A DNA stretch of 64,000 bases, taken from the NCBI GenBank assembly GCA_003859965.1, contig RQYR01000003.1, forward strand, positions 1 through 64,000, in the 5' to 3' direction. The notes below the pieces were generated by a model that was not told the DNA's origin, did no database searches, and saw only the letters and a list, made by a program, of their open reading frames with translations. Positions 1 to 9,230 of this stretch are shown piece by piece; the first letter of the stretch is position 1; every line of letters starts with the position of its first letter. The stretch comes from Comamonadaceae bacterium OH2545_COT-014 (GTDB lineage Bacteria > Pseudomonadota > Gammaproteobacteria > Burkholderiales > Burkholderiaceae_C). A program made the position numbers and the translations under genes.

Positions 1-328
1 ATTGCTCTGGGCTGATATCGCTTGGGTATTTCGCTCTCATGCAACGAGCATAGACAAATTGGCAAAAAGATTTTGAACAGGTTCTTAGAGAGTGCGCCTT
101 GCACATGGGCTGACTGGGCTAGCCCGCCATAGAGCATCTTGTTGTCGCCTGCTACTTTGCCTGCACTTTGCAAAAGGCCAAGGTTCCTGGCGCATGAGGC
201 AGGAGCGCTCCCTCAGCCTCATCATGCCTTCAAGAGACAGCCTCACATGGCTCTCCCCTCGGACGGCCTGAACAGAAGCCGCGGACAGACTGGCTCCCCA
301 GGCCTTTCGCCGCGCGGCAGCACACCGT
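1..328. other. Gene-poor left edge with one repeat end
   Basis: No reading frame here looks like a real protein; the frames that stay open are Arg/Ala/Pro-rich shadows typical of GC-rich DNA. The only recognisable element is one end of the dispersed repeat (TTTGAACAGGTTCT at 72-85). The segment lies downstream of pcnB, where related genomes often carry folK, but no folK-like sequence is readable on the minus strand. Confidence 0.6.
72..85. repeat. Isolated end of the AACCTGTTC repeat family
   Basis: TTTGAACAGGTTCT matches the right-hand terminal repeat of the 161-208 bp elements at 4646, 44568, 48894 and 59516. The sequence to its left (1-71) does not resemble their core, so it is either the end of a diverged copy or a solitary terminus. 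Confidence 0.6.
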
Positions 329-1933
329 TCAGCCCGCCGGGCCTTCGCCGGAGGCGGGACCGTGACTGCCGCCGCCATGGCCGTTGCTGGCCGAGCCTGG
401 TTTGCGGCGACGGCGGCGGCGCTTTTTGGGGGCGGCTTCGCCTTCAGCCGCTGGTGGCAGCGCGGCTGGCGTGGCCGCTGTGGATGCGGCAGGCAGCTCC
501 GCGTCAGCCCCACCTGCCGCGTTTGTTTTGGGCAAGCGGTGGACACGGGGCTTGCGGGCGCGTTGCTGTTGCTCGGCACGAGCTTGGGCCACCAGGTCTT
601 CGCGCACGGCATCGCTGGACTGGCTGAACTCCTGCCACCAGTCGGCCAGCGCCTCGGGCACTTCGCCCACGTCGGCGCGCAGGCGCAGGAAGTCGAAGCC
701 GGCGCGAAAGCGCGGCTGCTCCACCAGGCTGAAGGGGCTGGCGCCGCTGCGCCGCTCAAAGCGGGGCTGCATCATCCAGATTTCGCGCATGTCGGCGGCC
801 AGGCGACCGCGGCCGGAAACGTCGCCGATGCGGGCGTTGAACACTTCGTCAATGGCCGCCTGCAGCGCGGGAAACGGGTGCTCCTTGCGCGCCATGCCAG
901 CCTGCCACAGCGCGCGCACGTCCTGCCACAGCACGCAGGCCAGCAGGAAGCTGGGGGCCACAGGCTTGCCCTCGCCCACGCGGCGGTCGGTGTCTTGCAG
1001 CGCGGCCTGCACGAAAGGATCTTCGGCACGTTCGATGGTCAGGTCCAGCAGCGGGTAGATGCCCTTGGCCAGCCCCAGCTTGCGCAGCTGCGCCACACTG
1101 GCCAGCGCGTGGCCGGTTTGCAGCAGCTTGAGCATTTCGTCGAACAGGCGGCTTTGCGGCACGTCGGCCAGCAGGCCTTTGAGCTCGGCCAGCGGTTTGC
1201 TGGTTTTGCTCTCGAACTTGAAGCCCAGGGCGCTGAGTTTGGCGGCGAAGCGCACGGCGCGGATGATGCGCACGGGGTCTTCGCGGTAGCGTGCGGCGGG
1301 GTCGCCGATCATGCGCAGCACTTTCTTCTGCGCGTCCGCCATGCCGCCGTGGTAGTCCACCAGCAGTTGGGTCTGCGGGTCGTAGTACATGGCGTTGACA
1401 GTGAAGTCGCGCCGCGTGGCGTCTTCGTCCTGCGGGCCCCAGACGTTGTCGCGCAGCACGCGGCCGGAGGCGTCCACCGCGTGCTGCATGCCAGCGAGCT
1501 GACTCTTGGCGGTGCGTTCGTTGCCGCTGACAGCCTCGGCGGCGGCGTTGTCCAGGTAAGCGCGGAAGGTGGAGACTTCGATCACCTCGTGCTCGCGCCC
1601 GCGCCCGTGCACCACGTGCACGATGCGAAAGCGCCGCCCGATGATGAAGGCGCGCCGAAACAGCGCCTTGACCTGCTCGGGCGTGGCATTGGTGGCCACG
1701 TCGAAGTCCTTGGGCTTGAGGCCGAGCAGCAAGTCGCGCACGGCGCCGCCGACGATGTAAGCCTCGTAGCCGGCCTGCTTGAGCGTGTTGACCACGGTGA
1801 CGGCGCGCGCGTCCACCAGCGAGAGGTCGATGCGGTGCACCTGCGGCCCCACTTCCACGCGCTTGCCAAAGCGGTGCTTGCCGCGCCGGGGGGCGCCTTT
1901 GCCGAGCAGCTTGTCGATGAAGGTCTTGATCAT
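329..1933 (-). CDS. pcnB: Poly(A) polymerase I
   Basis: A template-independent polymerase that adds 3' poly(A) tails to RNA and so promotes decay. The 534-residue product has the class II nucleotidyltransferase head: a GG pair at residues 62-63 within VGGAVRDLLLG, and the metal-binding DxD at D76/D78 in KDFDVAT. RRDFTVNAMYYD and the YREDPVRIIRAVRFA segment of the tRNA nucleotidyltransferase/PAP neck follow. The basic C-terminus (KKRRRRRRKPG, then a Gly-rich tail) suits RNA binding and separates it from CCA-adding enzymes. The frame extends upstream, but ATG at 1933 begins the conserved N-terminus and overlaps the stop of the upstream HAD gene as ATGA, implying translational coupling. It is the last gene of a hda-HAD-pcnB run. 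Confidence 0.93.
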   Translation of the reverse strand: MIKTFIDKLLGKGAPRRGKHRFGKRVEVGPQVHRIDLSLVDARAVTVVNTLKQAGYEAYIVGGAVRDLLLGLKPKDFDVATNATPEQVKALFRRAFIIGRRFRIVHVVHGRGREHEVIEVSTFRAYLDNAAAEAVSGNERTAKSQLAGMQHAVDASGRVLRDNVWGPQDEDATRRDFTVNAMYYDPQTQLLVDYHGGMADAQKKVLRMIGDPAARYREDPVRIIRAVRFAAKLSALGFKFESKTSKPLAELKGLLADVPQSRLFDEMLKLLQTGHALASVAQLRKLGLAKGIYPLLDLTIERAEDPFVQAALQDTDRRVGEGKPVAPSFLLACVLWQDVRALWQAGMARKEHPFPALQAAIDEVFNARIGDVSGRGRLAADMREIWMMQPRFERRSGASPFSLVEQPRFRAGFDFLRLRADVGEVPEALADWWQEFSQSSDAVREDLVAQARAEQQQRARKPRVHRLPKTNAAGGADAELPAASTAATPAALPPAAEGEAAPKKRRRRRRKPGSASNGHGGGSHGPASGEGPAG

Positions 1934-2607
1934 GGGTCTTGGGTGGGAAACAGGTCGAGCACGGCCCAGCCGCGTTCGGCGGCGATCTGGCGCAGCGCGG
2001 GGCTGGGGTTGGTGGCCACGGGGCGCTGGGCTTTTTCGAGCAGGGGCAGGTCGTTGGGCGAGTCGCTGTAGAAGCTCACGTGCACATCGTCCCAGCCCAG
2101 GCCGCGCGCCGTGAGCCACTGGCCTACGCGAGTGACCTTGCCTTCACGAAACGACGGGGTGCCCGCGATGTCGCCGGTGTACCAGCCGCCGGGGCCGCGC
2201 GCCAGTTCCACGGCAATCAGCTCGGGCACGCCCAGCGCGTGCGCAATGGGGCGGGTGACGAATTCGTTGGTGGCGGTCACGATCACCAGCGTGTCGCCCG
2301 CGTCGCGGTGCCGTTGCAGCAGCGCACGCGCCTCGGGGCGGATGGCCGGGGCGATGACTTCGCGCATGAACTGCGCATGGGCGCGCGCCGCCTCGCCGGG
2401 GCCGCGCTGGCGGATGGCATCGGTGGTGAAGCGGATGTAGGCGGCCAAGTCCAGGCGGCCGGCCTGGTAGTCGGCATAAAAGGCGTTGTTGCGGCGCGTG
2501 AATTCCTGCGCGTCGGTCCAGCCCAGGCGCGTGGTGAATTCGCCCCAGGCGTGGTCGGAGTCCAGCGGCAGCAGGGTGTGGTCCAGGTCGAACAGGGCCA
2601 GATTCAT
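1930..2607 (-). CDS. HAD-superfamily subfamily IB hydrolase (SerB-like phosphatase)
   Basis: A 225-residue cytoplasmic phosphohydrolase of the HAD-IB type related to phosphoserine phosphatase. Motif I is FDLDHTLL with nucleophile D7 and acid/base D9; motif II is VIVTATN near residue 110; motif IV is SDSPNDLPLL near residue 183, where the Asp residues bind Mg2+. A helical cap lies between motifs I and II. The physiological substrate cannot be read from the sequence. It is the gene commonly found beside pcnB in Burkholderiales; its stop overlaps the pcnB start by four bases, and hda lies 44 bases upstream, so the three are probably co-transcribed. Confidence 0.85.
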   Translation of the reverse strand: MNLALFDLDHTLLPLDSDHAWGEFTTRLGWTDAQEFTRRNNAFYADYQAGRLDLAAYIRFTTDAIRQRGPGEAARAHAQFMREVIAPAIRPEARALLQRHRDAGDTLVIVTATNEFVTRPIAHALGVPELIAVELARGPGGWYTGDIAGTPSFREGKVTRVGQWLTARGLGWDDVHVSFYSDSPNDLPLLEKAQRPVATNPSPALRQIAAERGWAVLDLFPTQDP

Positions 2608-2647
2608 GGTGTCTTTTTCATGCTTTGGGCAATGGGGATAGGCGCTG

Positions 2648-2670
2648 AATGCTATTTTTCTTGTAGCATT
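2648..2670. repeat. GCTA/TAGC hairpin overlapping the hda stop codon
   Basis: AATGCTA (2648-2654) pairs with TAGCATT (2664-2670) around a 9-base AT-rich loop. It belongs to the short GATAGC-type hairpin family seen elsewhere in the window. The element covers the hda stop codon and encodes its last residues (MLQEK). Confidence 0.6.
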
Positions 2671-3338
2671 GCCTTGACCAGCGGAATGGTGATGGCACGC
2701 TGGGTTTGCAGCGCATAGCGGTCCAGCCGGTCCAGCAGTTGCATCAGGCTGCCCAGGTCGCGCGAGAAGCGGGTGAGCACGTAGTCCATGACTTCGTCGC
2801 CCAGGAACACGCCGCGCGCATCGGCGGCCTGCCGCAAAACGGCGCGGCGTTCGGCCTCGGTGGGCACATGCAGCTCGAACACATGGCCCCAGCCCAGGCG
2901 GCTGCGCAGATCCTCGCGCAGTGGCAAATCGGCCGGCGGCAGGCTGCCAGCGGCCAGCACGCCGCGCGGGCGGCCATCGGCCGGTGAAACGGCGTTGACG
3001 AACCAGTTGAACGCCAGGTGCTGGCGCGCCGTGTCCAGAAGCTGCACGTCATCCATCAGCACCACTTGCCAGGCGGGGTCGAACTCGGTAGCCGCGGGCG
3101 TGCTGGCATCCAGCCAGCCCACGGGCGCGCCCTGCGCCTGCAAGGCGTGACGCGCCGCGTGCAGCAGGTGGGTTTTGCCGCTGCCCGCTTCGCCCCACAG
3201 GTAAATGGGCACAGGCGAACGCGCTGGCGACGCGCACCACAGCCCCAGGTGCTGCACGGCGGCCTGGTTGCGTCCTGCCAGAAAGCCATCCAGCGTGGGC
3301 GCAGGCGCCAGGCCGATGTCAAGCGCAATCTGCTTCAT
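2652..3338 (-). CDS. hda: DnaA regulatory inactivator Hda
   Basis: A DnaA-related AAA+ protein that binds the DNA-loaded beta clamp and stimulates ATP hydrolysis by DnaA, limiting re-initiation of replication. The 228-residue protein begins MKQIALDIGL, whose QIALDIG stretch corresponds to the N-terminal clamp-binding motif of the family. Walker A is GEAGSGKT (49-56) and Walker B is VVLMDDVQLLD. The sensor/arginine-finger region and a short C-terminus without a DnaA DNA-binding domain follow. The open frame extends 60 bases further, but ATG at 3338 gives the family-typical start; no strong ribosome-binding site is visible. It is divergent from purM. Confidence 0.9.
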   Translation of the reverse strand: MKQIALDIGLAPAPTLDGFLAGRNQAAVQHLGLWCASPARSPVPIYLWGEAGSGKTHLLHAARHALQAQGAPVGWLDASTPAATEFDPAWQVVLMDDVQLLDTARQHLAFNWFVNAVSPADGRPRGVLAAGSLPPADLPLREDLRSRLGWGHVFELHVPTEAERRAVLRQAADARGVFLGDEVMDYVLTRFSRDLGSLMQLLDRLDRYALQTQRAITIPLVKAMLQEK

Positions 3339-3591
3339 GGGGGAAGAAAAAAACAATAGCTTGCCGCGTTCGGCCGGGCCCGGCAGCGGGCTGGCCACGC
3401 CTAAAATCAGCCGCGCATTCTAAGAGCCTGCAACACCATCGAACACCATCGGCTTGGCAGCGCGCGCGCCTGCGGCCGTCGTGCCGCACTGGCAGGCCCA
3501 GAGCGCACCACACGCCCCGCCCGCCATGGCCCGACCGGCTTTTGCGGCAGACGCGCCCGTTCTCCGCCCTCATTTCGCACGCACACGTTTC

Positions 3592-4644
3592 ATGACTGCT
3601 CCCGTCCACCCTCCCCTTTCGTACAAAGACGCCGGCGTTGACATTGACGCGGGCGACGCCCTGGTCGACCGCATCAAGCCCCTGGCCAAAAAGACCCTGC
3701 GCGAAGGCGTGCTCGCTGGCATCGGCGGCTTTGGCGCGCTGTTCGAGGTGCCCAAGAAGTACCAGGAACCGGTGCTGGTCAGCGGCACTGACGGCGTGGG
3801 CACCAAGCTCAAGCTGGCCTTTGAATGGAACATGCACGACACCGTGGGCATTGACCTGGTGGCCATGAGCGTGAACGACGTGCTGGTGCAAGGCGCCGAG
3901 CCGCTGTTCTTTCTGGACTACTTCGCCTGCGGCAAGCTAGACGTGGAAACCGCCGCCGCCGTGGTGGGCGGCATTGCCAAAGGCTGCGAGGAAAGCGGCT
4001 GCGCGCTGATTGGCGGCGAAACGGCAGAAATGCCCGGCATGTACCCGCCCGGCGAATACGACTTGGCCGGCTTTGCCGTGGGCGCGGTGGAAAAAAGCCG
4101 CATCCTCAACGGGCAGGCCGTGGCCGCGGGCGACGTGGTGCTGGGCCTGGCCAGCCATGGCGTGCACAGCAACGGCTTCAGCCTGGTGCGCAAGTGCATC
4201 GAACGCGCCCAAGCCCAGGGCGGCCTGCCGGCCACGCTGGACGGTCTGCCTTTCAAGGAAGCCGTGATGCGCCCCACCCGCCTGTACGTCAAGCCCGTGC
4301 TGGCCGCGCTGGCCGCGCACCCGCAGGACATTCATGCGCTGGCGCACATCACCGGCGGCGGACTGCTGGACAACATTCCGCGCGTGCTGCCCGAAGGGCT
4401 GGCCGCCCGGCTGCACAAAGGCAGCTGGCCGCAAAGCGAGCTGTTCGCCTGGCTGCAAGCCACCGCCGGCATTGATGACGTGGAGATGAACCGCACCTTC
4501 AACAACGGCATCGGCATGGTGGTGGTGGTGGCCGCCGGCGCCGCCGATGCCGTGGCGGCCACCTTGCGCACGCAGGGCGAAACGGTGTACCGCATCGGCC
4601 AGATCGCCCCGCGCGACAGCGGCCCGGCCGTGACCGTGGGCTAA
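3592..4644 (+). CDS. purM: Phosphoribosylformylglycinamidine cyclo-ligase
   Basis: AIR synthetase, fifth step of de novo purine synthesis: ATP-dependent ring closure of FGAM to aminoimidazole ribotide. The 350-residue length is normal. Diagnostic stretches are [11 protein letters not shown] (64-74), the [17 protein letters not shown] segment, [11 protein letters not shown] and the C-terminal [13 protein letters not shown]. The frame is open 46 codons further upstream, but that part is low-complexity and the conserved protein starts at ATG 3592 ([18 protein letters not shown]). A dispersed repeat element begins two bases after its stop codon. Confidence 0.95.
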   Translation: MTAPVHPPLSYKDAGVDIDAGDALVDRIKPLAKKTLREGVLAGIGGFGALFEVPKKYQEPVLVSGTDGVGTKLKLAFEWNMHDTVGIDLVAMSVNDVLVQGAEPLFFLDYFACGKLDVETAAAVVGGIAKGCEESGCALIGGETAEMPGMYPPGEYDLAGFAVGAVEKSRILNGQAVAAGDVVLGLASHGVHSNGFSLVRKCIERAQAQGGLPATLDGLPFKEAVMRPTRLYVKPVLAALAAHPQDIHALAHITGGGLLDNIPRVLPEGLAARLHKGSWPQSELFAWLQATAGIDDVEMNRTFNNGIGMVVVVAAGAADAVAATLRTQGETVYRIGQIAPRDSGPAVTVG

Positions 4645-4645
4645 A

Positions 4646-4806
4646 AACCTGTTCAAAATCTCTGCGCGGCGCGCAAGCAAGCGGATTGGGGCGGTCGACT
4701 TCCGTTGCAAAGCCTCGCCATAGGCGCGAGCCACGGCTGCGTTTTGCGCCTTGCTGCCCATCCCAAACCGCTGGTTGCCCACTCGCGCCGAGACTTTGAA
4801 CAGGTT
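4646..4806. repeat. 161-bp interspersed inverted-repeat element, copy A
   Basis: Ends are AACCTGTTCAAA (4646-4657) and TTTGAACAGGTT (4795-4806), perfect inverted repeats. Inside, near the left end, is AAGCGGATTGGGGCGG, and near the right end CCCAAACCGCTGG and ACTCGCGCC; these blocks recur in the copies at 48894 and 44568 (the latter inverted). It starts two bases after the purM stop and ends 45 bases before the SDR start. No open frame of note and no transposase, so it is a non-autonomous, MITE-like or REP-like element. Confidence 0.8.
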
Positions 4807-4851
4807 CTGACGCACCAGAACACAGAACACCAACACTTCAGGAGACTTTTC

Positions 4852-5625
4852 ATGCGGGTTCAAGGCAAATCCATCATCGTCACCGGCGCCGGCAGCGGCA
4901 TTGGCGAAGGCATCGCGCGCCGGCTGGCGGCAGAGGGCGCAGCCGTCATCGTCAACGACATCAACGCCGCGCCCGGCGAGGCCGTGGCCGCCAGCATCCG
5001 CAGCGCCGGCGGCCAGGCCCGCTTCGTGGCCGCCGACGTGACCCAGGGGCCAGACTGGGCGCGCTTGGTGCAAGCCGCGCAGGACTTTGGCGGCGGCCGT
5101 CTGGACGCCGTGGTGAACAACGCGGGCTGGACCCACCGCAACCGCCCCATGCTGGAGGTGAGCGAAGCCGAGTTCGACAAGGTCTACGCCGTCAACATGA
5201 AAAGCATCTACTGGAGCGCGGTGCATGCCGTGCCCGCCATGCGCGCCAACCCCGGCGGCAGCGGCGGCAGCTTCATCAACATTGCCAGCACCGCCGGGCT
5301 GCGCCCCCGGCCCGGGCTGACCTGGTACAACGGCAGCAAGGGCGCCGTCATCATCACCAGCAAATCCATGGCCGCCGAGCTGGGGCCGGACAACATCCGC
5401 GTCAACTGCATCAACCCCGTGTTCAACCCCGACACAGGCCTGGCCGCCGAATTCGCCGGCGGCCCGGTGGACGAGGCACGCCGCGCCAAGTTTCTTGCCA
5501 CCATCCCGCTGGGGCGCTTTTCTACCGCGCTGGATGTGGCCAATGCAGCCCTCTATCTGGCCAGTGACGAAGCCGCCTTCATCAGCGGCGTGTGCATTGA
5601 GGTGGATGGCGCACGCTGCGTCTAG
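4852..5625 (+). CDS. SDR-family NAD(P)-dependent oxidoreductase
   Basis: A classical short-chain dehydrogenase/reductase of 257 residues. The Rossmann motif is TGAGSGIG (11-18), the structural NNAG is at 89-92, and the catalytic set is S146, Y159 and K163 (YNGSK). Substrate is not deducible; related proteins include FabG-like 3-oxoacyl reductases and glucose/alcohol dehydrogenases, and the acidic residue after the second beta strand (VNDI) suggests a preference for NAD. ATG 4852 is chosen because it starts the Rossmann fold and follows CAGGAGAC at a good distance. It stands alone between the repeat element and moaA. The right end of the repeat contains TTGAAC, which could act as a -35 element for this gene, but this is inference. 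Confidence 0.85.
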   Translation: MRVQGKSIIVTGAGSGIGEGIARRLAAEGAAVIVNDINAAPGEAVAASIRSAGGQARFVAADVTQGPDWARLVQAAQDFGGGRLDAVVNNAGWTHRNRPMLEVSEAEFDKVYAVNMKSIYWSAVHAVPAMRANPGGSGGSFINIASTAGLRPRPGLTWYNGSKGAVIITSKSMAAELGPDNIRVNCINPVFNPDTGLAAEFAGGPVDEARRAKFLATIPLGRFSTALDVANAALYLASDEAAFISGVCIEVDGARCV

Positions 5626-5745
5626 GCGCCTGGCCCATCCTGGCGCGCGGCCTGCCCCGCAGCCAACCGCACGCGCCGCCCGGCAGCGCTGGGCATGGGG
5701 CGCCCCGTGCGCCTGCCCACCAGTCTTTCCCAGCCCGCGCTGGCC

Positions 5746-5751
5746 GATAAT
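5746..5751 (+). promoter_or_regulatory. -10-like hexamer, predicted leaderless start of moaA
   Basis: GATAAT ends exactly 8 bases before the moaA ATG at 5760, so initiation at normal spacing would fall on or next to the A of the ATG. No Shine-Dalgarno sequence is present. Same geometry as pth and pdxY in this window. Confidence 0.5.
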
Positions 5752-5759
5752 CCGCCGCC

Positions 5760-6905
5760 ATGGGAGAACGCGTGATTCCACTCATTGACGAGCGTCAGGC
5801 GGCCTTGCCCCTGCCATCACCGTCTGGCTTGGAACTTCCTCCAGGCCACTTGCGGGACGCCCGCGGCCGCCCCTTGCGCGATCTGCGCATCAGCGTCACC
5901 GACCGCTGCAACTTCCGCTGCAGCTACTGCATGCCCAAGGACGTGTTCGGCAAACACTACAGCTACCTGCCGCACAGCGCCCTGCTGTCCTTCGAGGAAA
6001 TCACCCGCGTCGCCCGCGCCGCCGTGCGCCATGGCGTGCGCAAGCTGCGCCTGACCGGCGGCGAGCCGCTGCTGCGCAAGGGCATCGAACAGCTGATCGC
6101 GCAGCTTGCCGCGCTGCGCACCCCGGCGGGCCAACCCCTGGACATCACCCTCACCACCAACGGATCGCTACTGGCCCGCAAGGCCCAGGCGCTGAAAGAC
6201 GCCGGACTGCAGCGCGTGACCGTGAGCCTGGACGGCCTGGACGACGCCACCTTCCGCCGCATGAACGACGTGGACTTTCCCGTCGCCGCCGTGCTGGCCG
6301 GCATCGACGCGGCGCGCGCCGCCGGACTGCGCAACATCAAGGTCAACATGGTTGTCAAGCGCGGCGCCAACGAAGACCAGATCCTGCCCATGGCGCGCCA
6401 TTTCCGGGGCAGCGGCGTCACGCTGCGCTTCATTGAATACATGGACGTGGGCACCACCAACGGCTGGCGCATGGATGAAGTGCTGCCCAGCGCCGACGTG
6501 GTGCGCCTGCTGCAAGACGCCTTTGCACTGGTGCCCCTGGCTGCCAGCGCCCCCGGCGAAACCGCCATGCGCTGGGGCTATGCCGGCCCCGACGGCCGGC
6601 ACGACCCGGCCTTGGGCGAAATTGGCACCATCAGCAGCGTGACCCAGGCGTTTTGCGGCGACTGCAACCGCGCCCGCCTGTCCATGGAGGGCCGGCTCTA
6701 CCTGTGCTTGTTCGCCTCCCAGGGCCATGACCTGCGCGCCCTGCTGCGCAGCGGCGCCGATGACGAAACCATTGAAGCCACCCTGGCCGCCATCTGGGCG
6801 CAGCGCAACGACCGCTACAGCGAACTGCGCGCCACCTTGCCGCCCGAGGCGCAGCCCGCCCATAGCAGCGGCCGGCGGGTCGAGATGAGCTATATCGGCG
6901 GCTAA
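5760..6905 (+). CDS. moaA: GTP 3',8-cyclase (molybdenum cofactor biosynthesis)
   Basis: Radical-SAM enzyme that, with MoaC, converts GTP to cyclic pyranopterin monophosphate, the first stage of molybdopterin synthesis. In the 381-residue product the SAM-binding cluster is CNFRCSYC (C50, C54, C57). The second, substrate-binding [4Fe-4S] cluster uses C299, C302 and C316 ([10 protein letters not shown] ... LYLC). The C-terminus ends in the characteristic GG. LTGGEP and the arginines of the C-terminal domain are also present. No other moa/moe gene lies in the window. The ATG sits 8 bases after a GATAAT hexamer, with no ribosome-binding site. Confidence 0.95.
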   Translation: MGERVIPLIDERQAALPLPSPSGLELPPGHLRDARGRPLRDLRISVTDRCNFRCSYCMPKDVFGKHYSYLPHSALLSFEEITRVARAAVRHGVRKLRLTGGEPLLRKGIEQLIAQLAALRTPAGQPLDITLTTNGSLLARKAQALKDAGLQRVTVSLDGLDDATFRRMNDVDFPVAAVLAGIDAARAAGLRNIKVNMVVKRGANEDQILPMARHFRGSGVTLRFIEYMDVGTTNGWRMDEVLPSADVVRLLQDAFALVPLAASAPGETAMRWGYAGPDGRHDPALGEIGTISSVTQAFCGDCNRARLSMEGRLYLCLFASQGHDLRALLRSGADDETIEATLAAIWAQRNDRYSELRATLPPEAQPAHSSGRRVEMSYIGG

Positions 6906-6954
6906 TCCCGCCTGCGGGGAGCAACTGCCGGCGGACACACCACTTGGCGCGCCC

Positions 6955-7764
6955 CTACACCAACATGGCCGCGCCGCGATCAAGGTAAGTGTCGAGAAAC
7001 TGCTCCAGGCGCGGATGGCGCGGCTTGCCAAACACGCTTGACGGCGTGCCTTCCAAAAGAATCCGCCCCTGATCCAGAAAAACGATCTTGCTGCCGACCG
7101 ATGCCGCAAAACCGATTTCGTGCGACACCACCACCATCGTCATGCCATCGGCTGCAAGATCACGCATCACTTTCAGCACCTCGCCTGTCAGCTCGGGGTC
7201 CAAAGCAGAAGTGGGCTCATCGAACAACATGATCCGGGGCGCCAATGCCAGCGCGCGCGCAATGGCCACGCGCTGCTGTTGTCCGCCTGAAAGCTGGGCC
7301 GGGTAATGATGCGCCCTGGCTTGCAAGCCCACCTTTTCGAGCTGTTTCATGCCTTGCGCTTGCGCCTCCGCCTTCGGAACTTTCCGTACTGTTTTCAGCG
7401 CCTCACAAACATTGTCCAACGCCGTCATGTGAGGCCACAGGTTGAACTGCTGGAAACACATGCCGATTTGCGAACGCACCGCCCTGACCTCCGCCGCCGG
7501 CAAACGCCGGCGCACGCCTGACTCATCCTGATCAAAGCCCAGTGGCTGGCCGTTCACCTTGATAAGCCCCGAGGTTGCTTCTTCCAGAAACGCCATGCAC
7601 CTGAGCAGCGTGCTCTTGCCGGAGCCTGACGGCCCGATCAGGCAAGTTACCTTGCCTGCTTCCACCTCCAAGTCAATGTCCCGGAGTATTTCCGCCTGGT
7701 CAAATTTCTTGCTCAGACCGCGGATAGAGATGGCCGATTGCCCGTCACACATGGAGTTTTTCAT
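6955..7764 (-). CDS. Polar amino-acid ABC transporter, ATP-binding subunit
   Basis: Cytoplasmic ATPase of a GlnQ/HisP-type importer, 269 residues. Walker A is GPSGSGKST (44-52), the Q-loop is CFQQFNLWPHMTA, the signature is LSGGQQQRVAIARAL, Walker B is MLFDEPTSALD and the switch His is in SHEIGFA. Together with the two permeases and the binding protein upstream on the same strand it forms a complete importer. Two in-frame ATGs (7764, 7752) are possible; the first is used. Base composition is noticeably less GC-rich than in the flanking moaA region, which suggests a different origin for this transporter block. Confidence 0.88.
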   Translation of the reverse strand: MKNSMCDGQSAISIRGLSKKFDQAEILRDIDLEVEAGKVTCLIGPSGSGKSTLLRCMAFLEEATSGLIKVNGQPLGFDQDESGVRRRLPAAEVRAVRSQIGMCFQQFNLWPHMTALDNVCEALKTVRKVPKAEAQAQGMKQLEKVGLQARAHHYPAQLSGGQQQRVAIARALALAPRIMLFDEPTSALDPELTGEVLKVMRDLAADGMTMVVVSHEIGFAASVGSKIVFLDQGRILLEGTPSSVFGKPRHPRLEQFLDTYLDRGAAMLV

Positions 7765-7843
7765 TCTTCAACCATCCCGCCAATTTTCAATGGCACTGAA
7801 TCACACTTAAAAATTCAAGAAAATCTTCGACTTGGCGATATCT

Positions 7844-8506
7844 TCAAGAAGCGGAGAAACGGAAGCGCTCCAGACGCTTTTCCAGCACCCTGCCCAACCA
7901 GCCACACAATTCCACCAGCCCCCAGTAAAAGCAAGCCAGCAAGAAAAGCGCCTCTACAAAAGCATATTGCTCTGAGCCAATGGAGCTGATGTGGAATGTC
8001 AGCTCTGGAACAGTGATAATGGAAAGCACGGCTGTTTCCTTCAACAAAACCACCAGCATATTGGTCAGCGGCGGAAGCACCAGCACCATCATTTCAGGCA
8101 AAAGCACCCGGCGTATGATTTGCCAGCGTGTCATACCCAGGCATTCAGCCACCTCCGAGTGGCCTTTCGGGATCGCTTCAAAGCCCGCACGAAAAACCTC
8201 ACTGAAATAAGCGGCGCCATAAATACCCAGCCCCATGACACCAGCGGCCACCGGGTCCAGCACCAAACCAATGTACGGGCCACCGTAATACAAAAGAAAA
8301 AGCTGGATCAGAAATGGTGTACCGCGGATCAACTCAACATACAGGCCCAGCAGCCAGTTCAACGCCTGTGGCCCATAACGCCGCAGCAGAGAAACCAAAA
8401 AACCCAGCAGCAAGGCCAGCAATGCCCCAAGCAGCCATGTTCCCATGGTCACGCCTGCAGCCTCCAGCAGCGTGGGCAGATGTTCGGCAATCACCTGATA
8501 GTTCAT
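7844..8506 (-). CDS. Polar amino-acid ABC transporter permease 1
   Basis: Integral inner-membrane subunit of the HisM/GlnP family, 220 residues with about five hydrophobic helices. The region ELIRGTPFLIQLFLLYY is typical of this family, and the cytoplasmic coupling loop follows at AIPKGHSEVAECLGMTRW. It pairs with the similar permease immediately upstream, separated by only 7 bases, so translation is probably coupled. The specific amino acid cannot be told from sequence. Confidence 0.87.
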   Translation of the reverse strand: MNYQVIAEHLPTLLEAAGVTMGTWLLGALLALLLGFLVSLLRRYGPQALNWLLGLYVELIRGTPFLIQLFLLYYGGPYIGLVLDPVAAGVMGLGIYGAAYFSEVFRAGFEAIPKGHSEVAECLGMTRWQIIRRVLLPEMMVLVLPPLTNMLVVLLKETAVLSIITVPELTFHISSIGSEQYAFVEALFLLACFYWGLVELCGWLGRVLEKRLERFRFSAS

Positions 8507-8513
8507 GGACTGC

Positions 8514-9152
8514 TCACTTTCCCCAACGCAGCCGCGACTCGAAAAACCTGGCCATCAGGGCAATCAGCGTATTGATGACCAGATACAAAAAGCCCGCCGT
8601 TGCGAACAGCTGAATCGGCATGAAAGTGCTGGCTGCCAAGTCCTGCGCCGTTCGCGTCAGCTCCACCACCCCCACCACGGAAACCAGTGAAGAAGCCTTC
8701 AGAATCATGATCGCTTCGTTCGTCAGGGCTGGCAAAGTCATGCGCAGCGCAATGGGCGCACGGATACGAGTGAATTGCTTCCACTGATTCATTCCCAGCA
8801 TTTCAGCCGCTTCCAGATAACCTCTGGAAACACTCTCGAAGCCACCCCTCAGGTTTTCTGCCTGATAGGCTGCCGTGCACAAAGACAAACCGGCAATGGC
8901 AGCCACGATGCCCGGAACATCAAGCCCCAGCAATGGCATCAGGTTGTAAATCAGCAAAAGCTGAACCAGCAGTGGCGCCCCCCGGAAAAAGCTGACGAAC
9001 AGCCGCCCGGGCCACCGCAGCCAGGCGTTGTTGGAAAGCATGGCCGCCGAAACACACGTTCCAATGGCCAAGCCAATCATGATGGAAGCCGCGCTGATGA
9101 CAATTGTCCAGCCACTGGCAACTACCAGAAGTTCAAAGAGTTTCCAGGTCAA
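8514..9152 (-). CDS. Polar amino-acid ABC transporter permease 2
   Basis: A 212-residue membrane protein of the HisM/GlnP family, paralogous to the next gene. It has the SFFRGAPLLVQLLLIYNL segment and the coupling loop ESVSRGYLEAAEMLGMNQW. The importer would be a heterodimer of the two permeases with a dimer of the ATPase. It follows the binding-protein gene by 78 bases. Confidence 0.87.
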   Translation of the reverse strand: MTWKLFELLVVASGWTIVISAASIMIGLAIGTCVSAAMLSNNAWLRWPGRLFVSFFRGAPLLVQLLLIYNLMPLLGLDVPGIVAAIAGLSLCTAAYQAENLRGGFESVSRGYLEAAEMLGMNQWKQFTRIRAPIALRMTLPALTNEAIMILKASSLVSVVGVVELTRTAQDLAASTFMPIQLFATAGFLYLVINTLIALMARFFESRLRWGK

Positions 9153-9230
9153 GCCTCACCTCCTGCCCGTCATCGCATAGCCAGCTACCCCGGCAATGTC
9201 AGCCTGCCGGGGCTTGCAGCATGATGTTTT

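Noticed and set aside
1-328. A folK gene downstream of pcnB
   Set aside because: Expected from synteny, but none of the folK motifs is present in any frame of this edge.
85-759. Long open frames on both strands in and opposite pcnB, including a 569-codon plus-strand frame at 362-2071
   Set aside because: They are antisense or out-of-frame shadows of pcnB with low-complexity Arg/Ala/His-rich translations and no conserved motif.
3937-5781. 614-codon minus-strand open frame across purM and the SDR gene
   Set aside because: It is antisense to two well-supported genes, His/Gly-rich without domain features; an effect of high GC content.
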